The notes under the pieces: generated by a model | The model's input: the letters and a program-made list of their open reading frames with translations, nothing else | Told to the model about the DNA's origin: nothing | The model's database searches: none | Source of the DNA: Fuerstiella sp. | GTDB lineage: Bacteria > Planctomycetota > Planctomycetia > Planctomycetales > Planctomycetaceae | Direction of reading: 5' to 3' | Assembly: GCA_029245955.1 (NCBI GenBank) | Contig: JAQWOH010000005.1 | Location: 45,018 to 109,017 of the forward strand | Length of the DNA: 64,000 bases | Program-made: the position numbers and the translations under genes | Part shown: piece after piece, positions 40,319-49,963 of the stretch | How positions within the stretch are numbered: the first letter of the stretch is position 1 | How the letters are laid out: every line of letters begins with the position of its first letter

Positions 40319-41224
40319 TTAAGCCGCTCGATCTGCCAGCTCACCGACGCCGCCTACAGACGAACCACCGGAAACGGCCCCTGCCAGAAACTCAGCCGCA
40401 CGGCACGGGTAATCCAGATACTCAAGGGCCCGCAGGCGATTCTCCTCCAAATATCGTCTGCGACGGTCAAAATCCGCCTGAGTCAAACTCTGTATAGCTT
40501 TCTTCAGTTCCCACTCGTTTCGACACCGGATCATGCCACGGGGGTCAAAGAAGTGTCCAATATCAGGCGCCCCCCAATAGATCGGCAGACTGTGACACAA
40601 CAGACTGTCGATCAGTTTTTCCGTAAACCACCCTGGCGACTGCGTGTTTTCAATCACTACGGAAAAGAGATACGGCAAGTGTCCGTCCGCCTTGTCTTCA
40701 ATGGGCTGATAGCCAAGCCCCAATGCATTCAGATCCGGCGATTCGCGCTTCGACCATTTCACAATGCGATGCCGCAATCGATGTCCTGATGTGCAGTTCT
40801 TACTCGACGCGATCAACGAGATACGAGATGGCTTTTCAGGGAACGGCTTTATCGGATCGTCCGGGATGAAAGTGCCACCAAAAGCAAGAAATGTCCCGTT
40901 GGAAAGCCGCTGCAGCATTTCCGTGTGGTGGGTAAACACGTGCTGAAATTTGGACGCAAACCATGGCAGTGCAGCGTACAGACGCCGCTGAATGACTGGT
41001 GGTTCCCCGAGCAGAACCGACACGGGACACTTCAGTCTGGACTGACGTAGCGACAGAACCCGCGAACTGGACATCATCAGAACGTGATCATCCTCCGACA
41101 AATCAGAAAGATGATCTCCGTGCGGACGATCATTCAGTGGCCATTCCACGTCAGCAAGGGAAACATCGCCGATTTCCGAAAAGTGTTTTTGGGGCTGTCC
41201 ATAGGGAAGGTAGGCCACAGCCAT
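40319..41224 (-). CDS. Glycosyltransferase family 10 (alpha-1,3/1,4-fucosyltransferase-like)
   Basis: A protein of about 301 residues with the GT10 signature FSVVIENTQSPGWFTEKLID followed by LPIYWGAPDI. The donor is normally GDP-L-fucose, which gmd and fcl in this window can supply. The ATG at 41224 (MAVAYLPYG) is preferred to one six codons upstream because the upstream residues are not family-like; this is a weak choice. It forms, with GT25, the distal part of the minus-strand glycosyltransferase group. Confidence 0.87.
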   Translation of the reverse strand: MAVAYLPYGQPQKHFSEIGDVSLADVEWPLNDRPHGDHLSDLSEDDHVLMMSSSRVLSLRQSRLKCPVSVLLGEPPVIQRRLYAALPWFASKFQHVFTHHTEMLQRLSNGTFLAFGGTFIPDDPIKPFPEKPSRISLIASSKNCTSGHRLRHRIVKWSKRESPDLNALGLGYQPIEDKADGHLPYLFSVVIENTQSPGWFTEKLIDSLLCHSLPIYWGAPDIGHFFDPRGMIRCRNEWELKKAIQSLTQADFDRRRRYLEENRLRALEYLDYPCRAAEFLAGAVSGGSSVGGVGELADRAA

Positions 41225-41814
41225 CGATGCAATCCTTCGCAAGCAAAATCGTGTCAGTTACGATAAGACGGCAACTGATGAGTTGTCGGCCTTCGGCTGG
41301 TTCTGAAAGCTTCTCGTAGAAGAAGCACGCTTACCGGCAGACGAATAATTGTGTCTGTCAATTCTCGTCGTCCCCAAAAGGAAACACACGACTTTCGGGG
41401 CATGAGTCAGTCGCACGACAAACGAGGGCATTCAAAAGACCAACGGCGACAGTTTAACCACCGCCAAAAAGCATCACAAGATCGTGTTTTTCCACACGAA
41501 ACCAGTGCCTTCCGGCTTGGACAGGGAGGGCTCGGAACGAACTGCGAAATAGCAGCATGCGTCTCCAGATAGAATTGAATTTCACGGCGGCAGCCAGAAA
41601 CCCTGCCGATCGGACGCCAGCAAGCCCTGAACGGCCAAATAACTGGTGACTGGATGCATCAGAGACGACAAATTGCGGTGGCACGACAAGATCGCGTTCA
41701 CTCGTGTCCTATGTGCACACTATTGCGTTGTCATCCCCTGTTTTCAGATTCTCGGCTTCATGCCAGAACATTCAGTGACGAAGCCTGCCACGAAAGCCCT
41801 CGGGGGGGGCGCAG
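41225..41814. other. 590-base region without a recognised gene
   Basis: No family is recognised on either strand. A 76-codon minus-strand frame at 41454-41684 ends in HDLVMLFGGG but looks unrelated to known proteins. The region separates the GT10 gene from the SAM methyltransferase, and the island contains other decayed genes, so this may be decayed coding DNA. Confidence 0.35.
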
Positions 41815-42630
41815 TCAGACACGCTCCCCTTCAGCCGTTCTGCACCTTAAAGATAACGGCCGATTCAGTAGCGAATTTTTTTTTGCGAGCGGCAGTTCGA
41901 AATAGTCGTCCAGCAGGGCGAGCAAGCACGGCTCTTTGCTCACGACCAGACAATATGGCCTGCCTCCGTGGTGGTGGACGTGGAAGTGAACGTCATTCCA
42001 GCCAATATGACCGCCTTCATGCAGTCGTTTGACGTCATCGACAAACGGATGGCAGCCGTAATTCTCCATCAACACGACGTATTTCTCAGCCAGTTTGAAC
42101 ATATTCGCCAGCGCGTTCAGATGACTGACGGCCGTCTTGATGTGCATGATGACGGCTTGACTGTAGACCAATTCTGCTTTGGGCCACTGCGTCGAGAAAG
42201 GCATGGTAATGTCCTGCAACATCGCCTGCTCAGCAACTTCCGGATTGCGTTGCTTCAGAAAACGGAGCTGCTCAGTTGATCGGTCACCACCTCGAACAGT
42301 CGTTTCCGGATACAGCAAATGCAGGTTGCGCAGATGATCGCCACCACCGCAGCCAACTTCGAAGACGCTAGTGACACCCAGCTTTCCGACAATATCATAA
42401 ATGGAATGATGGTTCGGATGGACAAACGCATCGCCTACCTTCAGCTCTGCTACATCGCGATCGTAGTAGACTCGATTCGTCAATGCGAGGATCGCGGTCC
42501 ACGTCCATTCGCTGCTGCTGAGGGCCATACTTGTCCTTCGTGTATGTATCCCAATTGAAGTCGTCGAAGTACTTTCGTCCCTGGCCGAAAACCACTCCCA
42601 GCCTGCGTGTAAGTTCAAGTGAAATAGCAA
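41815..42630 (-). CDS. Class I SAM-dependent methyltransferase, N-terminus uncertain
   Basis: The reading frame encodes up to 271 residues with a clear SAM-binding motif, VFEVGCGGGDHLRNLHLLYP, followed by VYSQAVIMHI at motif II. The first 34 residues look random. A credible internal start is the ATG at 42528 (MALSSSEWTWTAILAL). In another frame immediately upstream, codons at about 42532-42595 read FGQGRKYFDDFNWDTYTKDK, which looks like the start of a real sugar methyltransferase; a frameshift near 42530 is therefore possible. The C-terminus also runs through an A9 tract (near 41877-41885). The function is presumably glycan methylation. Confidence 0.65.
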   Translation of the reverse strand: MLFHLNLHAGWEWFSARDESTSTTSIGIHTRRTSMALSSSEWTWTAILALTNRVYYDRDVAELKVGDAFVHPNHHSIYDIVGKLGVTSVFEVGCGGGDHLRNLHLLYPETTVRGGDRSTEQLRFLKQRNPEVAEQAMLQDITMPFSTQWPKAELVYSQAVIMHIKTAVSHLNALANMFKLAEKYVVLMENYGCHPFVDDVKRLHEGGHIGWNDVHFHVHHHGGRPYCLVVSKEPCLLALLDDYFELPLAKKNSLLNRPLSLRCRTAEGERV

Positions 42631-42666
42631 ATCCCCTTATTCATTGAATATTGAATTGGACCGCTA

Positions 42667-43356
42667 CTATGCAGCGGTCGCCCTGCGAGACCAGTTTTCC
42701 CAAACGAATTCGTAGCACCAGGTTTCGTCATGCGACGGTTGCAATCGCTGTCGCAGTTCGTTTCGCTGGAGCTCAGCGTCTTCGACAAAGTCATGAAATT
42801 GCACCTGAATATTGCTAACCTGACGAATAAGGTTAGTTTCGATCAGGCGACGTAAGAGCGGATATTCACCGCCTTCGATGTTGACTTTAATGAGATCAAC
42901 GTGTTCCAGGTCCAGTTCCTGCCAGACCCAAGAGACGTCGCGAATCTGCGCCGTCACCGATTCATTGGTGTCATGGTGCCGAAAGAAACTTGAAGCGTCA
43001 TCAGAAGTGCTGACAAACAGCTGTTCGTCGCTTGTGCCAAGCCCGTAGGGAAGCACTGAGACACGTGGATCGTTGGCAAATTGCCGAGTGCACTGTTCGC
43101 TGAAGAGCGGCATTGGCTCAAACACGAACACACGACAACCAAATCGATTGATCATCGCCTGCGTAAAATCGCCTTGATACCCGCCAACGTCCAGAACAAC
43201 ACTGTTTTCATTCAGCGAATAATCCTGACGTAATGTCGTGTCGCCCCGATCACGCTTCCACCGTTTGACCGAAACCAGAAACGGATCCTTCAGAACCGTC
43301 CGTTTGTAAAACTTTGTCGCTGGTTTGGTCAGCCACCTGGGTAATGTCGTAGGCAT
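42667..43356 (-). CDS. FkbM family methyltransferase
   Basis: A 229-residue protein of the FkbM class: VVLDVGGYQGDFTQAMINRFG is the SAM motif in the Rossmann fold and DLIKVNIEGGEYPLLRRLI is the signature FkbM segment. The frame is open to 43449, but the ATG at 43356 (MPTTLPRWL) fits better. FkbM proteins O-methylate sugars or polyketides; the location between glycosyltransferases points to a glycan. Confidence 0.87.
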   Translation of the reverse strand: MPTTLPRWLTKPATKFYKRTVLKDPFLVSVKRWKRDRGDTTLRQDYSLNENSVVLDVGGYQGDFTQAMINRFGCRVFVFEPMPLFSEQCTRQFANDPRVSVLPYGLGTSDEQLFVSTSDDASSFFRHHDTNESVTAQIRDVSWVWQELDLEHVDLIKVNIEGGEYPLLRRLIETNLIRQVSNIQVQFHDFVEDAELQRNELRQRLQPSHDETWCYEFVWENWSRRATAA

Positions 43357-43497
43357 CCATGCCTCTTTCGTTATTGGCAATCCTGGCGATCTGTTTCTAC
43401 CGACTCCCACCAGCGGAAAGACAAGCAATTCGCCAACCGTAGCAAGCACCGCTCATTTCTCGTAACAGCCTGTGAAACGTTCGTTTCCGTGACTTAT

Positions 43498-44127
43498 TTA
43501 TGCCAATCGTACTGCACCCAAATCTGAATTACCTAACGGTTGAATGGCCAGAACCCGTACTTCGGTAATCCAGCGAATTGGTAAGAAGGAGTCAACCTGT
43601 CGATCAATTCTCTCAGTGACTGCCAACAGCATTTCCGCCGCCCGTCGTGCAACCCATTGACCGGATGTCTGAACATAGAGTCACCAGCGGACATACCATC
43701 CGGCAACGACTACCGCAGACAAATTTCGTTACCATTTGAGGACACTTGGCCTGACAGAAAGCTGAGGAACACCTCCTGGCGGGCAACTCTTCACGGCAAA
43801 AACCAACGACATCGGCAAACTCATCCTGATCAATACAAACGTCGTCTTCCAGGACCAATGGGGCATCAGGTGTTCGCTCAACAATCTGCCTCCAGGCATG
43901 ACGGTGACAAAAACTGCAGCGAACTTCGCCGCTCCGCAGTTCGAAGAGATAATTCGGCACTATTGCCCCGGACGAATCATCTGCGAGACCTCGTCGGGGG
44001 ACATCGCATTGCGATCAACCGCCAGCAGGACTTCACCTGCCCGTGGCAGTTGGGGCAACAATGTCGCCCCATGAGCAAATCGTTCCGTGGCTCGTTCCAG
44101 ACTTATCACGACCGCCTGATCGTTCAC
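43498..44127 (-). pseudogene. Frameshifted GT25 glycosyltransferase
   Basis: Comparison with the intact GT25 at 39425-40192 reveals the same protein in pieces. It begins with a GTG at 44127 (VVISLERATERFAHG), meets a stop, then continues in another frame from about 43970 (VPNYLFELRSGEVRCSFCHRH and RQIVERTPDAPLVLEDD). A third piece, in yet another frame from about 43680, reads TSGQWVARRAAEMLLAVTER and then IRWITEVRVLAIQP, matching the paralogue's TSGQWVTRGAAEKLL and MRWVTGVCMLAIEP. At least two frameshifts separate the three parts, and no single frame can make a functional enzyme. Confidence 0.85.
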
Positions 44128-44316
44128 ATTTCCACCATTTTTTTCCTGGTCCTTCTGTCAGCCGCTGCTACGATTCGATTCGTTGCACTATTGACGACGG
44201 CCGGCTCCAAACATTGGATCACAGCGGAGTCCATTTGCGCCAATATCCTGGTCGACGGACGCAGGCTGACGCCGGACTGGTCTTGGCTCGGCTGTCGACA
44301 ATGCTCCGGCGCCTCG

Positions 44317-45378
44317 TTACGCGGCGTCCTGCCAAATGCCCTGGTAGACATCAACAATCCGATCAGCTTCTGACCTGGCCGAGAAGTGTTGCTGTACCTG
44401 CTGACATCCTGCTGCCCCCATCGCCGATAGTCGCTCAGGCGCGGACATAATGTGCTGAAGAGCGGTCACCAGCGCCGCCAGATCACCGCAGGGGAACAGG
44501 TCGCCGTTCTGTCCGGGAATGATGGCGTCTGGATAACATCCAGTCCGACTGGCCACTACGGGCACTCCGCTAGCCATCGCCTCTAACGGTACCAGACCAA
44601 AGCCTTCGTATCTTGCGGGAGCAACGCATAGGCCCATCGCAGCATGAAATCGTGGCATCCGTTCATAGTCGATTTCTCCCATCCACATGATTCGGTCTTC
44701 CAGTCCCGCTGCTGCAATTTTCTTTTTCAAACCTCGCTGAAACGACTCAAATTCAAGCGAGGCTCGACCGGCGATGCAGGCCGTGAAATCGGGAAACCGT
44801 GGCAATAGCTGAATCATGGCATCGACAAAGAGGTCTGTGCCCTTTTCCGGTCGAACGCGGCCACAGATTCCGATGCCATAGGTACCGGGAATCATAAACT
44901 CCTTCATTGCCCGCGTCTTATCTGCACAAGGACGAAATCGATCGCAGTCAACGCCATGAGGAATAGTGGCAACAACGTTGTCAACAAACCCAGCCGCATC
45001 ATCGCTGGTCGCGATAATCGCATCCATCGCGGCCAGTAATTTCCGAGGAAACCATGAGTGCCTGCGCAGAGCACAGGACGTCATCACCAGCTTCAGTCGA
45101 CAACGAAAAAGGTGTTTGAAGATCAGGCCCCACAGCATTTCGTTGTTACGCCGAACGTGCCAAATCCGAAATGGCTTTCCCCTGGGTAGTTTCGCACACA
45201 TTTTGAACGCCTGCCAAAGCCCAATCGACTTGACAGCCGCATGTGGATGCGGCGACACCAGAGCCAGCGGCTCTTCCGAGGCGATGTAAGGAATCAATGT
45301 CCGTACGGTCGCGCCAACCCCCGTGATTCGACGGTGCAGGTCTGTCACGACAAGATTCAGATCTTCGCGATCTGACAT
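44317..45378 (-). CDS. Glycosyltransferase family 4 (GT-B fold)
   Basis: A 353-residue GT1/GT4-type glycosyltransferase. N-terminal RRITGVGATVRTLIPY, GICGRVRPEKGTDLFVDAM as the start of the C-terminal donor domain, and the EX7E motif within RYEGFGLVPLEAMASG. The ATG at 45378 was chosen over one 48 codons upstream because MSDREDLNLVVTD begins the fold. It lies upstream of the GT25 pseudogene on the minus strand. Confidence 0.88.
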   Translation of the reverse strand: MSDREDLNLVVTDLHRRITGVGATVRTLIPYIASEEPLALVSPHPHAAVKSIGLWQAFKMCAKLPRGKPFRIWHVRRNNEMLWGLIFKHLFRCRLKLVMTSCALRRHSWFPRKLLAAMDAIIATSDDAAGFVDNVVATIPHGVDCDRFRPCADKTRAMKEFMIPGTYGIGICGRVRPEKGTDLFVDAMIQLLPRFPDFTACIAGRASLEFESFQRGLKKKIAAAGLEDRIMWMGEIDYERMPRFHAAMGLCVAPARYEGFGLVPLEAMASGVPVVASRTGCYPDAIIPGQNGDLFPCGDLAALVTALQHIMSAPERLSAMGAAGCQQVQQHFSARSEADRIVDVYQGIWQDAA

Positions 45379-45943
45379 TTCAACCTCAACAAATTGTGCG
45401 CAATATGTGGAAAACGTATCAAAACGAACGTCAGACTGTACGTAGGCTGGCAACCTGATCGCGGCCATGCCAAAAAAGACAACTCCCGACATCGGCATCG
45501 TGCCCGCAGCATCAAACTCCAACCACGCAGATCCCGGCCGAATAAATCAAGGCAAGGGAACATTTCACATTCGAAGTCTAGTGCTGCAAAAGAACGGTCA
45601 CAAGATCGTGTCTGCAGTGCAACACGTAAGTGCCTGGCGCGTCTGTGAACACGGACACCCAGAGATTTCACGACTACGAATCGCCTACCGGCCCCAATTC
45701 TGTAAGAAATGCAATGGAATCCGCACTGACCATCGATGGCAGGTCATTGCCTGGCACCGATCGTCCACCAAACGCGTGCCAGTCAAAGTCTAATCGATAT
45801 TGCGACTTCGGCCGTCCTCCGATAGCCTCGCCCCCGACAGCCGCCTTCCTGAGGCGGTTTCGTCGCAATCGGATCTGAGCTGCCCCTCGGACCAGATTTT
45901 CCGCTCTCGTTGATCGCTGCAAAAACACAAGCGAAACGGAGTG
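45379..45943. other. 565-base divergent intergenic region
   Basis: Separates the minus-strand GT4 gene from the plus-strand sialidase-like gene, so two promoters are expected here. Several short frames occur on the plus strand (for example 45467-45793), but none resembles a known protein. A short dyad, CCGCCT / AGGCGG at 45841-45846 and 45852-45857 followed by TTT, is too short to call a terminator. Confidence 0.4.
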
Positions 45944-47131
45944 ATGTCTTTGAAAACGTCTCCAGGCGACGGAAGATTCATGCGTGCCAGGTTCCTGCCG
46001 CTACCCGGCCTCTATCTGATCCTGCTGACAATGTGCAGCGTGGAGCTATTCCTGGGAGGCAGCGGCATACCCGCTGACCTCAAGTTTGCAGCCAGTGAAT
46101 TTGCGTTCACAACTCCTCCGGAAACGGTGCCGGAGTATCAAGTTTCATTTGTGCAGCCGGTGGGCGGAGCGCCATCAGTCCACGCCGGGACAATCACGCA
46201 GCTGAATGATTGCCAGCTGCTGGCGGCATGGTTTGGCGGCGCTCGCGAAGGAGCCAAAGATGTCAACATCTACTGTTCCAGAAGCCTGAATCCGTCTCAG
46301 GGATGGACAGTCCCAACGATTATTGCATCGCGAAAACAAACGACTACGGACCTCAATCGATACATCAAAAAGCTGGGAAATCCGATCCTGTTCGCGGATT
46401 CAAATGGGCGCGTCTGGCTGTTTTACGTCACCGTTTCCGTCGGAGGATGGTCCGGCAGCAGCATCACCGTTAGATATTCCGACGACCACGGCGAGACGTG
46501 GTCCACCGCAAATCGTCTTGTGACATCTCCGTTTCTGAACGTCAGCACGCTGGTAAAGGGCAGCCCGGCGCAATGTGAATCGGGGTATTTGCTGTTACCT
46601 GTGTACCACGAATTCGTCAGAAAATTCGGTGAAGTACTGACGATCGACAGCAACGGACAGGTCGTCAACAAGACCCGACTAACAGCCCTCGGCGGGGCCA
46701 TCCAGCCCTGGCTCGTTCCTCTTGACGAACAACGGTCCAGGGCATTCTATCGAAATTCGGGAGGGACTTCGCATGCGACGCTCAGCAATGAGCTTCCCAA
46801 CGTCTTTGCCGCAGAATGTGAAGCCATCGAGGCCACGAATATTCCAAACCCGGACTCGGCCGTCGCCGTGGTCCGAAGACATAACGGCGGTTTCTTGATG
46901 GTGTGCAATCCAACCAGTGTGGGCCGACACAAACTCAGTCTCGCCGTGTCGACAGACGGTCAGAATTGGAAACTGATCCACGACATCGAAGACTCGACAC
47001 CGCCCGACGAGTTCTCGTACCCCTACCTGATCAAAGGAGACAGCGGCGACTATCACCTGATTTACACGTGGAAACGAACAAAAATGCGACACGTTGTGTT
47101 TAACGAACAGTGGCTGGGAGATCAGTTGTGA
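45944..47131 (+). CDS. Sialidase-fold (BNR/Asp-box) secreted glycoside-active protein
   Basis: A protein of about 395 residues with a hydrophobic N-terminal signal or anchor (about residues 12-32) and a six-bladed-propeller sialidase-like domain. LLAAWFGGAREGAKDVNIY is the first strand motif with the Arg/Asp region; SDDHGETW is a canonical Asp-box. It could hydrolyse or bind a surface sugar such as sialic acid or a related residue, or be an exo-glycosidase of another specificity. The start was taken at the ATG at 45944 in a GTG-ATG pair. Its stop overlaps the start of the next gene (GTGA). Confidence 0.75.
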   Translation: MSLKTSPGDGRFMRARFLPLPGLYLILLTMCSVELFLGGSGIPADLKFAASEFAFTTPPETVPEYQVSFVQPVGGAPSVHAGTITQLNDCQLLAAWFGGAREGAKDVNIYCSRSLNPSQGWTVPTIIASRKQTTTDLNRYIKKLGNPILFADSNGRVWLFYVTVSVGGWSGSSITVRYSDDHGETWSTANRLVTSPFLNVSTLVKGSPAQCESGYLLLPVYHEFVRKFGEVLTIDSNGQVVNKTRLTALGGAIQPWLVPLDEQRSRAFYRNSGGTSHATLSNELPNVFAAECEAIEATNIPNPDSAVAVVRRHNGGFLMVCNPTSVGRHKLSLAVSTDGQNWKLIHDIEDSTPPDEFSYPYLIKGDSGDYHLIYTWKRTKMRHVVFNEQWLGDQL

Positions 47132-47748
47132 GTATCGGACTCTGGATCTGGTCGCACCTGTCCTTCATTCTACTGGTGGCAGTCGTTCTTTGCCGACTAA
47201 TTCGCAGGCAAAGCAGTGTGCCCACGCAAACTCTATGCTGTTGTGCCATTGTCGTACTGGCAATACTGCCGTTTCAGCAGCTGGATCTGTCGGGCGTGGT
47301 GCTGGGGCATATTGGCGTACTTAGTGCATCAACAATGATATTGCTGCTGCAGAACCTTTCCATTCAGCTGAGACCGGCAAAACGACTGAGCCAGGCAGAA
47401 AACCGGGTGTTAATGGGGGTCTGGTTCCTGATTGGCGGCGTGATATACGCGTCGACATTCGGGATCGTCGAGCAGGATTTCTACGCCCTGGGTTATCAGA
47501 CTCAGATGTCATGGATAGTTCTGGCCGTCTCCGGGATTGCAGCCCTGCTACGACACTGGCTGCTGGCAGTGTGCCTTGTGACGGCGGTACTCGCCCAACA
47601 ATGGCGACTGTGTGAATCTGCGAATCTGTGGGACTGTATGATTGACCCGTGGCTGTTCTTCGCGTCTACATTCCACTTGCTACGCTGGGCAATTCGTGGA
47701 AGACCGTTACACAAAACGACGGTCGCGCATGCGCAAGAAATCGTCTGA
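47128..47748 (+). CDS. Polytopic membrane protein of unknown function
   Basis: Starting at a GTG at 47128 that overlaps the previous stop, this encodes about 206 residues with roughly five to six hydrophobic segments (first at residues 4-22, VSIGLWIWSHLSFILLVAVV). No family is recognised. Translational coupling to the sialidase-like gene and the ABC exporter that follows suggest a part in glycan modification, anchoring or export. Confidence 0.65.
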   Translation: MSIGLWIWSHLSFILLVAVVLCRLIRRQSSVPTQTLCCCAIVVLAILPFQQLDLSGVVLGHIGVLSASTMILLLQNLSIQLRPAKRLSQAENRVLMGVWFLIGGVIYASTFGIVEQDFYALGYQTQMSWIVLAVSGIAALLRHWLLAVCLVTAVLAQQWRLCESANLWDCMIDPWLFFASTFHLLRWAIRGRPLHKTTVAHAQEIV

Positions 47749-47971
47749 CAATTCGCCCGCAACATCCATTGAAGCGGTGGTCATAAGGCAGACCCGACCG
47801 TGGAATTATCGATATTGTGCGGTTTCGCCGTTTCTGTCAGATTCCTTGATCTTCAAACATTGCTTCTGCGGCAGAAAATGCTCGTGTTATCACTGGAAAA
47901 ATGAGTTTCCTGGTTCACTGAGGTGATTTGCCGCTTCGTTTCCACCGTGGTTCCTGCAACACAAGTTCATT

Positions 47972-49963
47972 ATGGGCACTCTCCTACGTATTGGCGGCAC
48001 GCTCTGGCCGTATCGCAAGCGGATCTTTCTGTCAGTCATCTGTGCGGTGCTCGTCTCTGCACTGTGGTCTCTGAATCTGTCCATCACGTACCCCATCGTC
48101 CGCGTCCTGTTCGAAAACGACAGCCTGCACACCTACGTGGACACAGAGATTGTCGGCATTGAAGCAGAAATAGAAAAATTCTCCGACATACTAAGAGAAG
48201 CCGACGAGTCCGACACGTCGCACCGAGCCAACATACAGCGTAAACTGAACGACGCCTCACAGCAATTGGTCTTCAAACAGTGGCTCAGAACTGCGGTTCT
48301 GCCATGGATCCCATCGAGCAAGTTCAACACAATTCTGGCAATACTTTCGCTGGTAATCATGGCCACGGTCATGAAAGGTGCGTTTCAATACGCGCAAGAG
48401 CTGCTTGTCGGCAGCGTGGTCTACGCGTCTTCGAATGACATACGGCGTGACAGTTTCGAACACGTCATGGATCTGGATTATCAATCCGTTCAGGCACTGG
48501 GTAGCGCTCAACTGACCTCACGCCTGACAAACGATGTCAACATCCTCAGTGAGGGCCTGCGTTTGAGTGGGTCGCTACTGGTACGGGAACCGCTGAAGGC
48601 AATATGCTGTATCCTGGCTGCGATGCTGTTCAACTGGCGGTTGACCTGTATTTCCATGCTGGTACTTCCTTTGATCGGAATTGTTTTCTATCGCGCAGGA
48701 CGGATCCTGCGGAGCGTTGCCACCGGTACCATGGAAACAATGGGCAATATCTATCACTGCATATCTGAAACATTCGACTCCACGCGAGTGGTCATCGCGT
48801 TCAATGGGCAGCCTCACCATCGTGAGCAGTTGGTGTCCGCAAACAAAGACTATTACGACACATCCATGAAACTGATCCGCGTCGGTGCACTGATGAGACC
48901 GGCCACGGAACTCCTGGCGATCATTGGCTTTATTGGCATCCTTGTTCCTGGTGCCTACCTGGTCCTGAACAATACTGACAAGATCGCCGGAATCAAACTG
49001 GCGGCCGGCCCGTTGGGCATCGCCGAATTGACAACGTTGTACGTGCTGATGGCCGGAATCCTGGATCCCGTCCGCAAGTTGTCGGGTGTGTTTCCAGTCA
49101 TGAAACGTGCGTCTGCGGCAGCAGAACGTATTTTCGCCGTCACTGACCAGTTGACTCACGTCCCCGAAACAGAGACACCGGTACCGGCCGTGACGCATGC
49201 GAAACAAATTCTGTTTGACGACATCTCGTTTCGGTACGAAAGCAGTGAAGAGACGTTTCTGGACCATCCCCCGACGCTGCAGGAGGTACGTCTTAAAGTC
49301 AACTTTGGAGAAGTCGTCGCTGTTGTTGGCGGAAACGGCTCCGGCAAGTCCACGATGATCAGTCTGCTGCCGCGGCTGATCGATCCGGCAATAGGTACGG
49401 TGAGAATCGATGGAGTTGACATAAGAGATCTGTCGCTCAAAGACCTGCGAAAGCAGATTGGCCTGGTCACTCAGGACACCATGCTGTTCGACGACACAAT
49501 CTACAACAACGTGCTGTACGGCAATCCACAGGCAACGGCAACGGAAATTGAGTCGGCAATCAAACAAGCACACGCCGCTGAATTCATTTCGCTGCTGCCG
49601 CAGGGGCTCAGCACCCGCGTCGGCGCAAAAGGCCAAAAGCTGTCGGGCGGACAGAAGCAACGCATCTCTCTGGCACGGGCCATCGTGCGCAACCCATCAA
49701 TCCTGATCCTGGACGAAGCGACTTCCGCCATCGATGCAGAAAGTGAAGCCGTCATTTATGAAGTACTGCGAGAATTTTCCAAGGGTCGTACGGTATTCAT
49801 CATTTCTCATGTCATCAGTCAACATTTTGTGGACCTGATTGACCGAGTCGTTGTGCTGGAGGCTGGGCAGATCGTCGCCAATGGGACTCATACTGAACTC
49901 ATGGTGAACAGCCCCGAATACAGCAGACTTGTCCAGTCGGACGTCGTCAGCAAAGCCGGATAG
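47972..49963 (+). CDS. ABC exporter, fused permease and ATPase (MsbA-like)
   Basis: A 663-residue ABCB-type half-transporter. About six hydrophobic segments (residues about 20-350) contain an unusual acidic insertion after TM1 (DTEIVGIEAEIEKFSD). The nucleotide-binding domain has Walker A VGGNGSGKST, LVTQDTMLFD (Q-loop), signature LSGGQKQRISLARA, Walker B ILILDEATSAID and H-loop ISHVIS. Such exporters flip lipid A or lipid-linked oligosaccharides. It lies in the glycan island with no Wzx-type flippase visible nearby, so it may export the glycan precursor; drug or lipid export is also possible. Confidence 0.9.
   Translation: MGTLLRIGGTLWPYRKRIFLSVICAVLVSALWSLNLSITYPIVRVLFENDSLHTYVDTEIVGIEAEIEKFSDILREADESDTSHRANIQRKLNDASQQLVFKQWLRTAVLPWIPSSKFNTILAILSLVIMATVMKGAFQYAQELLVGSVVYASSNDIRRDSFEHVMDLDYQSVQALGSAQLTSRLTNDVNILSEGLRLSGSLLVREPLKAICCILAAMLFNWRLTCISMLVLPLIGIVFYRAGRILRSVATGTMETMGNIYHCISETFDSTRVVIAFNGQPHHREQLVSANKDYYDTSMKLIRVGALMRPATELLAIIGFIGILVPGAYLVLNNTDKIAGIKLAAGPLGIAELTTLYVLMAGILDPVRKLSGVFPVMKRASAAAERIFAVTDQLTHVPETETPVPAVTHAKQILFDDISFRYESSEETFLDHPPTLQEVRLKVNFGEVVAVVGGNGSGKSTMISLLPRLIDPAIGTVRIDGVDIRDLSLKDLRKQIGLVTQDTMLFDDTIYNNVLYGNPQATATEIESAIKQAHAAEFISLLPQGLSTRVGAKGQKLSGGQKQRISLARAIVRNPSILILDEATSAIDAESEAVIYEVLREFSKGRTVFIISHVISQHFVDLIDRVVVLEAGQIVANGTHTELMVNSPEYSRLVQSDVVSKAG

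Noticed and set aside
41460..45620. Similar TCACAAGATCGTGT strings at about 41470 and 45600
   Set aside because: Short and palindromic (ACAAGATCGTGT-like), likely coincidence; too short to call a repeat element.
45467..45793. 108-codon plus-strand frame upstream of the sialidase-like gene
   Set aside because: No similarity, no clear ribosome site, and composition like the flanking non-coding DNA.
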